From NCBI GenBank assembly GCA_900708905.1, contig CAADRB010000003.1, positions 4,322,599 to 4,386,598 of the forward strand: a stretch of DNA of 64,000 bases. Direction: 5' to 3'. The DNA comes from Hymenolepis diminuta (Eukaryota > Platyhelminthes > Cestoda > Cyclophyllidea > Hymenolepididae). The notes beneath the pieces were generated by a model that saw only the letters and a program-made list of their open reading frames with translations, was not told the origin of the DNA and did no database searches. Below, piece by piece: positions 47,357 through 56,535 of this stretch. Position 1 is the first letter of the stretch; every line of letters starts with the position of its first letter. A program made the translations under genes and the position numbers.

Positions 47357-49385
47357 AGTATATTATGTGAAAGTGTCGAATTCTTATTGAAGTCTTTTAT
47401 TTTGATATTGGGTTAATATTTGCGGTTTAAGAATCGAAGAATTGAAATACCTTATTTTAATTGGAATGGATTTCCATATTCAGACGTGTCTCTACGTTTC
47501 TGGAACAGAATAAAGTTTCAATTTTCTGAATGTATGCACTAGTTTCTCCATAACACATTTCATACGTTACATAATTGTTGGGGTGGATATATTTCGAAAT
47601 AAGAATGAATTTCGATTAGCAAAAATCGACGACTGGACGTCGGTTTTAAACAATACATTAAAAGATAAAAGTGAATTTTCTCCTAAATTAAGTACCTTCG
47701 AGCTACTTCAGTAACCTATTTTTCGAACAGTGAATTTTGCGATTGGAAAGCTAGACATCTTTGCTTTGATCACTGGCTGTCATCTACTTGACAATATTCA
47801 AACAGTCATTTCTACACTTTAGGTAATCAAAAAGGAATCTTAAATCGGGACATCAAACCGAAATTAGTATTTATGTCAAACATTTTGACCAGTAAATAAA
47901 TGCTGAGTCACCTTTGGATTCTCTCAGACGCTAAGAATATAAACGGAAATTTCTGTGAATGGAAGAGAAGCTGACTCTGGCTAGATTGCTTTCAAAGACA
48001 AGCTGCTAAGACAAATGGTCACTCAAATTAGTGGTGATATGGGAACCAAGTGATAAAGATCTTGGAAACAAATGAGACTAATTTTCTTCTGATAAGACTT
48101 TGTGAAATCTCAATAGGCTAGTAAGTTTATAAGGAAATGATTACAATTTGACATTGAGAAATCGAACCCAGCTTAGAACGGCATAGGACTTAGTCGAAAG
48201 ACCATATGAATATGTTCGTATTGCATATTTCAATTAAATTCTTAGCATTCTCGGTAGACGAGAAATAATTCTGATTTGGATATGCCAAAAGCCGGCAATA
48301 AATAAGTTGATCTCTGCAAGGAATGACTGTAATTGATCAAGTGATTCACAATGGCACTTAAAAGATGCGAGTGAACATGAAGAAATAATCGGAGCATTTC
48401 ATTCACCTCTTGGCTCATTTGAAATTCTTCAAAATATGGAGAGGAGGAGGTCAAAATTCCACCCTAATCATCTAACTCATAGAACAATGAGTGACTCATA
48501 GTTTCCTGAGTGCGGTTAGTTGAATAGGAGTCGGAAATATGTTGAATGTGGGGAAAACTTACTCTCACTATGGACCTCATTTAACGTTTTTTGTCGAATA
48601 GAAATTTGAATAGCAAGCGTACTTATTTTAATGAAAAATAAACAACTGCCAAAAAGAAAAAGTCATGAAATTTCTTAATAGAATCTTGAAACTACGTTTT
48701 CAGTACGATGAACTTCGTAAGTTCGTTCAGCTGCAAACAAACATATTTTGAAATTAACAATTTCAAAGTTCAAGTGCATTTAAACATCATTCGTATGTTT
48801 TTGTCATAAACATCACATTTTGTTGTCCGTTTTCATTATTTAATGTATAGTAATAACTCATGAAGTGTTTTTATTGTCATTATCATTATCCACAGTAATA
48901 CAAAAATGTTTTACGCTCTTCATTTCTAGGTAGCGATGGAAACCGATTGATAGTAAGTCCAACAAATGATCAAGGAAAGGGGGTCAAAATGATATTGAAA
49001 ACATCGTCAAGATATCAAAGAGTCTTATATCATTTGAATTTCGAAATCGAACTGTACCATATTTTCCAAATGAATTGTTCACATTCCAAAATTCGAATTT
49101 CGTGATTCGTTCCCTGGATTGTAGCGAATGCTTGTCCACGATGTTCAGTGGTTATTGATCGGTTTTTTAATCATGATGAGAGGTAATTTTTTCTTCCGGC
49201 AGTTGGAAAAGTAAACTGATCTAACATGTTATTCAACAGCTTATAGTCTTGACATTAGCAGAGGTGAGATGGCTAAATGGCTACACCAATTAGTCTATTT
49301 GCTACACCTAAGTATTCCTCCTAAGCAGTCCGAATGGTCTCTAGCAGAGTCCTCTATTATCAATTTACTTCCAAATTAGCTAGAC

Positions 49386-49640
49386 TGTGCCCAAAGTAGT
49401 AAGAACAAGAAAGATGTTGAGTGGAGAGAGTTTATTGATCACTTCCTTGTTACTGTGAGTCAAAAGCTTAGTCATTAAATACAAAACCACGCCAGGCTGC
49501 AGGGATCTTGATTGCTGATTGGCTGAGGAGGTCTCTGCACACACGGCCGCGCTTGTTCTCTACGCGACCGGTTACATACCGCACATCCCAGAGAGTTCAA
49601 GCGCACGTGATTCAATCCGCCTTCTGAACCCCACAAAGGT
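49386..49640 (-). repeat. Possible solo LTR (minus strand)
   Basis: Read on the minus strand: a GC-rich start (GTAACCGGTCGCGTAGAG), a CCAAT box (CAGCCAATCAGC), a TATTTAA, then AATAAACTC and a CT-rich end. This promoter-to-poly(A) order within 250 bases is typical of an LTR. No second copy was found, so this rests on layout only. Confidence 0.35.
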
Positions 49641-50221
49641 GAATTTAACTGATATAAGCTTACAGATGACCATTTATCTAATCCACCTGAAGCACTGAAA
49701 CTTATTCTAATTAATGTTGAGCATAAAATCGCCAAGTGGTGCTAAACATCTCTTTCCATCTTTTTCAAAAAAAACTATTAAGAATCATCGAAATCAATTA
49801 TTTAAAAATCTACGCAAATAAATGCGCTTGAACATCTTAATTAAAAGGAAGCTGATATAGCCAACGGTTATAATACAGGAACCCGACTTTTGGCTCCCCT
49901 GGGTATTTCACAAGTTGCAAATACGAGCAGATCAAACCCAAAATTAGTAAGAATAAGTTGCGTTCGTAAGATCAAGTACGTCGGATTGTGTGTCTTTAGG
50001 TTAAACAAAGTGCATAAATCTGTTCAAATTAGGTATCAGTAAAGAAGCAGGAGTCAAAGAGGTTGAAAATAAAAGAAGAAGTTTATAGAAAAAATACCGT
50101 TTTCTTTCAAATCAAAAGGGAAATTGAAAGATTTAAGCACTAATCTTTTATAATCGATGCGTTTAAAATTGAAACTTTCTGATTTCCGCGATTATTGCTG
50201 ACAATATTAGGAGTATTGTGT

Positions 50222-50440
50222 CGTTGTCGCACTGACCACAGTGTTTATCTGCTATGTCAGAGGTCACGGGTTCAATTCACATCTTCACGCACCCATTGAG
50301 TGGAATGGCCAACCACACTGATTAAGTATAGCTATCATAGGAGGTGGCGGAATTCTGGTCTCTCACCAAGGAGGCCCCGTGATGCCACTCTCTACCCAAG
50401 GTGAGCGTTGGAAAAGCTTTCGTAAATTAACTTAGTGATG
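50222..50440 (+). repeat. tRNA-derived SINE copy
   Basis: The best B box of the family is here (GGGTTCAATTC). It is followed by GAGTGGAATGGCCAACCACA and a tail with GTGATGCCACTCTCTACCCA and GAGCGTTGGAAAAGCTTTC, shared with the copies at 12841 and 61318. Confidence 0.68.
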
Positions 50441-51780
50441 ATAATTAGGAGTGGTGACTGCCGTGGGCCGAAACAAATTTCGAGTTATTGATCCATTTGT
50501 AGTAAAATTCAGATAGTTCTCAAAGTTTCGGGTTTCCATGTCTTCAAGATCACCTTTTATTGCGATCACCTAAAGTAAGGCATATTTTAAGTATTAGAAG
50601 AAAGAGAAGGGGATAACTAGATACATCTTTTTTTAAATCTCTTAAGAGCCACTTCTAATAAGATAAAGTTTTAATCATAAAATAAAGTCCTATGCATTTC
50701 TCTACCAACAAACATACACAAATGTTATTTCTATTCCAATGAAATCATCTGTAAATTCGCTTTAGTCAGTGGATATCAGCATCATTAAGACTATTAAAAT
50801 GGCAAGTGGATCTAAAGTTCTAAATTGTTTACCAGAAGTAGTGGAGGTATGTAATGAAAACACACTGGGAATCTATTTCACAAATGAATTTCGAAATATA
50901 ACTGTCGAGTTTTTCCTTTGGGAGACATTAACTTTAACACCGATTAAATTTCAATATTTTAACTAACTTTGATTTCAAAGGTAGGTAAGAAGTTTATGAA
51001 GGCATCATATCGTTGTGAGAATTGACCCTTATCACTTATAGCCGCTACATCCACTGGTCCACGTAATTCTAGAGATTCGATTTTTGTATGGGCCTGATCA
51101 GCTGTGAGAGGACTTCATTATCAAGTACGGAAAGGGATTAGAAGTTATCAAAAAGTGAGTGTCAGAGGAATGAATTCCGTTGACTTAATTTTAGCGACTT
51201 CTTCTCAGTGCATCAAAAATACCTGGTACTTCCTCGTACCAAGGAACTATGGAAGACGTCTGAAGTCTTCATCTCAGATTCTACCCTACTTTCTGGTGGA
51301 ATATTCGCAAATAAAATTCTCGTAATACTGAACTCTATTTACTTTCAGTGAATGGTTGACTTGTTTCAAATAGCTCTTACATTTGGAATTCGAGGCTATT
51401 TAAAATAAATAACCTCGACCAAGTCGACAAGATCAAGAGGTCGTTGTATACGGTCATATTAATTCATTGTTAATATTATCATTGCACAGCAAAATATAAG
51501 CGAGAAAGAAAGTCCAGCATGTACCAAGATGGGAAAGTTCAATTGAATTTGATTTGAAAACTAACACAGTTACCTGCCTGATGAAAAAGGCATCAAGAGT
51601 TAATCATACAACCACTAGTGGATAGCTATATGATATATTTTTGAATAAAATGTGGCTTGCCATTTATTAATCAGTAGACTTGGAGATGGTTTATCTGGTG
51701 GAAAATGTGCAAACGAAATAATATTATTCAATAATTAGGAAAGACAAGAAATTAAAATTTTAATCTTTTCTCTCAAATTT

Positions 51781-51856
51781 TATTATATGTATATATTATA
51801 TATCACATATATGTATATATATACATATGTGATATATATACGCATATATAATGTAC
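51781..51856. repeat. AT-rich near-palindrome
   Basis: Alternating TATA/ATAT sequence with inverted arms: TATCACATAT on the left and ATATGTGATA on the right around GTATATATATAC, broken by a two-base offset. It could extrude a cruciform; otherwise a decayed microsatellite. Confidence 0.6.
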
Positions 51857-53381
51857 GTACAATTTGGAGTTCGCACATTCTAAATAGAAAAAAGAAGAAA
51901 AAATAAACCATAAAATACTACTCATTTTATTTTCACTATCAAGAATAAGATAAAACATTTTAACATTGGCTTATTGCAGAAATGAGATCTTGTACCCGAA
52001 CTACATGTGAGTGGGTGAAAAATAAATTTTTTTGCAAAGTTCAATAAAGTCAGCCTCAAAAGTACGAACGAATAATTTTTCTTCGTCTAAAGCTTCTTCT
52101 TCTTCGTCAAAATTTTAAAGATTTTTGATTCCTGTTCACATAATTGGACAAATTCTCCTCATCCAGGTGTCGAACGAGCAGAACAATTTAGTGTAATCGT
52201 ATCTGTGTACACTAACATACAGTTACTAAATGCGTGTTTCTAGTTCTGTTCTCTGATTTTCAAATTTATCTGTGAGACTAAAATGATAATATCCTGAAAA
52301 ATGTATTTTGAATGCGCAAACCATCTCATAGAAATGAAGAGAAAGAATTTACGGCTTGGCAATCAGTTTCTTGCAAATGTTGAGGCGGCCGCGTGAGGTA
52401 CATGATGACACAAGTGAATATCACATTTTATACCTATTCCAAATTAAATGTCCATGGTCACTTCTCACATGAATTTTATTCAACGTAAACGAAATCATTT
52501 GTCAGTTCAAGAAGACATGTGCTTACATAACTCTAGTTGAGGTGAGTAATCGTAAGAGTGAAGATCATGTGGGCAAACCATAGAATTCAAAATTCGGCTG
52601 TCAGTCATGGAGTTATCAAGTTTGTGTTCTAAAAATCTTCCATTTACTAAATTTTACTATTACGAGAGCTAGAAGGTTTAGCTTCAGCTGCTATGATCTA
52701 TCTGCTTACCAGATATTGCTAGGCTACAATTAACTCACATCCAGGGAGGGATAAGAGGAAATTCACTTACCCCAAGACGAAGGCTTTGTAAAGGAATGCT
52801 AGCTATCTTCGAACTGTTGGTGTTTGGAGGCCAAAACTTCACAGGACTGATAGCAGTTAGGGCATGGAACAACTGTCAAGATGTCAGGAACAGTGAGCGT
52901 TAGCGTATTGATATGGATGACGAGTGACTTGGGGACAAACTGAGGGAACTGATTGCTTCGAAAAAAATCAATAACTCTACAGCTATTGGCTTTGCATTGA
53001 CGGCATCCTATCACTAACACGGATATCGGTTCGTACTTTATGGAAATATTCAAACTATTATTTCATATGGTGACTTTTAGAGTGCTTGAGATATTTGCAT
53101 ACCAATGCAAATTTAAAGTTAAATGACCAAGTGAAGTAGAAAAATAAATGTATCACCGAAGAATCACAGTAAGAATCACCAACAACCAATCATAAATTCA
53201 GAGCAGTCTTCAGTATGATCAAGCAGCGACTGATATTTAGGGAAAAATTTCGGTAATTAGAGTTTTGTAATACGATATGTAACGGCCAAATGAAGTACGC
53301 ATTTTCTAAAATTAAAATTTTCTCACTGTCCTTTTCTCCACATGTTGTCACGGATCTCCTACTGTCGTATTCATTGTGATC

Positions 53382-53560
53382 TGTCAAGACCCCACATATG
53401 ACCTAGAGCCTCCTGCCGTCATACACGCTGTGATTACCTGTCGAAGGTGCGCAGGCGACTTGAAACTCGCCTCGTAAATACATACTACATCCGTTACCCG
53501 CATACTTTCTTCTCCCTCTCCTCTTCTAATAAACTTCGATAATCACTCTCTTGTCCTCTC
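53382..53560 (+). repeat. LTR-like fragment, partner of 38158
   Basis: Starts TGTCAAGACCCCACATATGA, holds CCTGCCGTCATAC and an AATAAAC further on (CTTCTAATAAACTTCG). Shared phrases with the minus-strand segment at 38.2 kb show that both are copies of one repeat; the poly(A)-like site suggests an LTR. Confidence 0.45.
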
Positions 53561-54108
53561 TCTATCCTATCATCGTAGCGAAGAGTGGTAGAAGATAGGA
53601 GATATGGCTAGCAAAATGTCTAGGGGAGAATCAGATACCTTAGCTGCTCACTGAACCTTCTAACAGGTCTAAAATTAAAATTCTTTGCTTTCTTCAACTG
53701 ATAGTTTTATGTCACAAAATCACTAGCAATTTGACAGTTTGACAGTAAGGACACTGAATTAAATGAAACTGACACGCCCTGCAGGTGTACAAAGAAGTAG
53801 TTTGGTTGAAAAATTGCCTACTATAGGAGTTAGCAACATGCTTATCTCTTCCAAATTACGATTTGAAATCCTCATAGCCTTTTTATCAGCATATTTTAAA
53901 ATTATTTAGGCGGTTTTATTCCCTTAACGTTATTGTGATCAGTTACAATAATGCAGACGATGAGATTAAAAAGCATCATTGAACAAAATGAAAATTGTAA
54001 TTTCACAACAAAATTATTTGATAAAATAAGTGCAATAATTAAGTCAAAAGGCACCAGAAGGACAGAAAAGTTGGAATTAAGAAATACGAAGTGTGGAAAT
54101 AAATGCGT

Positions 54109-54447
54109 TCACCCAACTGAATAGACAGGCCTAGCGAATTGACTTGCTGGAAGATGAACAGTGAGATTTGATTCATGACTGCCATAGTAAGTTGCATTGC
54201 AAGTGGGTTTTGGAGCTGTCAGCAACTGGAACTGATATTTGATTCCATTTCCAATATGTACAGCACCACTTTTAATGTTAACCAGCTCGAAACAGGGACT
54301 TGAAGATTTCAAAGCGGATTTAACGAGTTCTTGAATCTCCTGAGATTCCAAACGATCTCGGGACAGTGATCTGGGACCATCCACGAGCGAACACCTCATT
54401 CCAATCAGAAGAAGGATAGTAAAAGTAAATCCCTCAAATACACGCAT
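54109..54447 (-). CDS. Secreted cystatin-like protein 5, degenerate inhibitory loop
   Basis: The open frame reaches up to 54495, but the ATG at 54447 (MRVFEGFTFTILLLIGM) begins a better signal peptide. About 112 residues. The framework is that of gene 4: LSRDRLESQEIQELVKSALK, SPCFELVNIKSG, then VHIGNGIKYQFQL where gene 4 has MQVVNGIKYRFKI, and KPTC. The inhibitory motif QxVxG is thus replaced by HIGNG: the Gln and both Val positions are lost while the last Gly is kept. The Pro-Trp loop is absent. It probably does not bind papain-like proteases in the classical way and may have another role or be drifting. Confidence 0.8.
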   Translation of the reverse strand: MRVFEGFTFTILLLIGMRCSLVDGPRSLSRDRLESQEIQELVKSALKSSSPCFELVNIKSGAVHIGNGIKYQFQLLTAPKPTCNATYYGSHESNLTVHLPASQFARPVYSVG

Positions 54448-54539
54448 TGCATGGGAATGAAATGTAATAAATGTGAGGACGTCAGATAGCCCCACGGAAT
54501 GCAGTGAAATCTACAGAGGTTATGAGGTCAACATTTGGG

Positions 54540-54544
54540 CCAAT
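54540..54544 (-). promoter_or_regulatory. ATTGG box of cystatin-like gene 5
   Basis: Gene-sense CGCATTGGCCC, about 95 bases before the preferred ATG; same orientation as in the other four genes. Confidence 0.4.
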
Positions 54545-56532
54545 GCGACGGCCATATTGATTTATTGCGGAATGGGTTTTGGTATTATGCAAATCCCACA
54601 CTACTTATTGGCATAAAAATTTTAATAGGAAATTGAAGATTCCATTTTTATTGATACAAAACAAATAAAAGTATATTTAAATTAAAATATCAATTAGATT
54701 ACAATACATTGGAATAATTTGCTTCGTTTAATGGTGCTATCAGTCTTATGTATTTTAAACCCAGATCACACATTAAGATAGAGAGAAAAGAGGTTGCTGG
54801 TTGAAGAGCTTTATTAAGCACCTAAAGAAAGCCCACCGGTTTTAAAGAGCGGGATGAAGCGAGGTGTGGGAGCGGGGCTGCCAGAGGTGTGATTAATGAG
54901 GTCACAGAGGGGGATTTATACGCTGGAAGGGAAAATACACGAATGGGGCCAGACGATGGCAAACTCTCGATGAGCCAGGATGCATTGCCTCAAGGAGTGA
55001 ACAGCGACCAAATCCTCTATGTTTGGCTGTAAGTTAGACCATTCGATTCCAGGTAATGAGTAACTGTAACGAACTGAACGGTACAGGGAACATTTAAAAG
55101 TATTTGCCAGGAAAATGAACATGAAAATATTTGTACTTTGGAAAATGTGAGTGAAAATTATCACAAAATAATTTCTGAAATATAAATGAAAATTTAGTTG
55201 GTTCACTACTGCAACTTGTGAGTATGCTACGTAGCTGACACTTAAAATCTAAAATATTCGACTACTTTAGTTGGGTGGTGAAAATTTAGAAGACGAATTG
55301 AAGAGCTTTGTCTCACGAAAAAAAGCTTTATCACCCGTTTAAGAAAAAACTGTCCCCTTTTATAATCAAATGACTTTAATCAAAATTATGCGGGAGTCAA
55401 TCCGCTTCTCATAATTGTTGACCTTGAAATTTTGTTTGAGTGATTAGATTCCAGGGTTGGCCCTGCATGAATTGACGTGCCTGGTGTCTCCTGTCTTCTC
55501 TCCTAATGCAATGGTTGGGTGATACTGAAATAGTAAGAATGGGAGTTTTAATGAGGTAAAAATAGTTTTGGCTGTGGCATCTATATTTTAATTGGTAGTT
55601 ATTTTAAGCTTATGTGTTCAGAAATTTGACATGAAAGTGGAGTATAATTATTCTATGGCGTGCAAAGCATAAGAAACTTGGAATAGAAATGGTAAGCATT
55701 AAGTACTAGAGGTAGCCATTTTCATCAAGTGCAAGAATAATAGTAAGTGCTCTTAACAATTTACAATATTATTAATCCGAGTAGTTTATTCAAAATAACG
55801 GGATAATATGTTTGAGTATGTATTAATGTTTGTGTATGTCAATTAAGCATATAAATTCTGCATTCTCATTCTGCGAAGAATTTAGTTTAGGTAAACTTCA
55901 TGAATACTGCTTTGGAAGACGCAGTAGTTTAATATGAGTTGTCTAATGAGCACAACTGTTATCTTATTTGGAAAATATAAACAATAACAAATGAGAAATA
56001 GTTTTCTTTAAATCCGCGAAGAAGTATTTTGGAAAGATGAGAATACCTTCCGACACCTTATTTTCGTGCATTTTGTGAATTTGACTCATTTCAATTATGT
56101 GATGTCTTTACAGGAGGGTAAATTAACAAGTTAATTAGGTACATTCAACTGCCTAGATATTTTAATCAATTGAATTACATTCATTAGAAAGCACACATTC
56201 AAACGAGCAAGGTGGAAATTAGAATTTAAAAAAACTAAAGTTATAGTGCTGTTTGGTAATTTGCTTAAAAGACCAGGCGTTCTAGATGTACCTATAAGAA
56301 TGAGCCAACAGGTTAAATAATGCTATGTAATTTTTACGTTAAAATAGGAAAGTCATGGTTAATAATGTAGAAAATAATGTCTTAGATTAAAATAATTTTT
56401 GCGGCAAATTTAAGAATCGGATTTTAATAAAAATATAGAGATATTTCGCGTTAGCCAATGAAATTTAAACAAGGCGGCGGTAATAAAGGATTTTTTTGCA
56501 AATCAGCCACTCGCTTCCTGTTTCCTGTTGTA
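54545..56532. other. Intergenic region between cystatin cluster and PSME3
   Basis: No exon recognised. It contains an LTR-like segment at 54.78-54.93 kb (listed separately). Near its end lies a CCAAT box (TTAGCCAATGA, about 56453) and CTTCCTGTTTCCTG at about 56513, which resembles paired ETS sites and could be the PSME3 promoter. Confidence 0.5.
54780..54925 (-). repeat. Possible LTR fragment (minus strand)
   Basis: On the minus strand a TATAAA (GCGTATAAATCC) is followed about 100 bases later by AATAAAGCTC and a CT-rich end. The AATAAAGCTCTTCAACCAGC phrase resembles AATAAAGCTTTTCAAGCAAT at 63824, so both may belong to related LTRs. Confidence 0.35.
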
Positions 56533-56535
56533 ATG
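56533..56535 (+). CDS. PSME3: Tentative PSME3 start exon (ATG only)
   Basis: The second exon opens in phase 0 with Ser-Asp and no upstream Met in frame. The nearest upstream ATG directly followed by a good donor is here (TAATG, then GTGGGT), 279 nt before the acceptor. A transcript is the only proof; a longer 5' exon elsewhere is possible. Confidence 0.35.

Larger units (their letters stand above)
47357..54108. other. Gene-poor stretch within the cystatin cluster
   Basis: No exon recognised in nearly 7 kb. It holds an LTR-like GC-rich island (49.39-49.64 kb), a SINE (50.22 kb), an AT palindromic tract (51.8 kb) and an LTR-like piece (53.38 kb). An 84-codon minus-strand frame at 52799-53053, with CRQC and CPNC pairs but a non-ATG start, was noted and left unassigned. 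Confidence 0.5.

Noticed and set aside
52799..53053. 84-codon minus-strand frame with CRQC and CPNC pairs
   Set aside because: The frame has no ATG at its start, no homologue known to me and no flanking signals; two Cys pairs alone do not support a zinc-binding protein.
54448..54495. Upstream ATG of cystatin-like gene 5
   Set aside because: It adds MGLSDVLTFITFHSHA before the leader; the ATG at 54447 fits the signal peptide and the promoter distance of its sister gene better.
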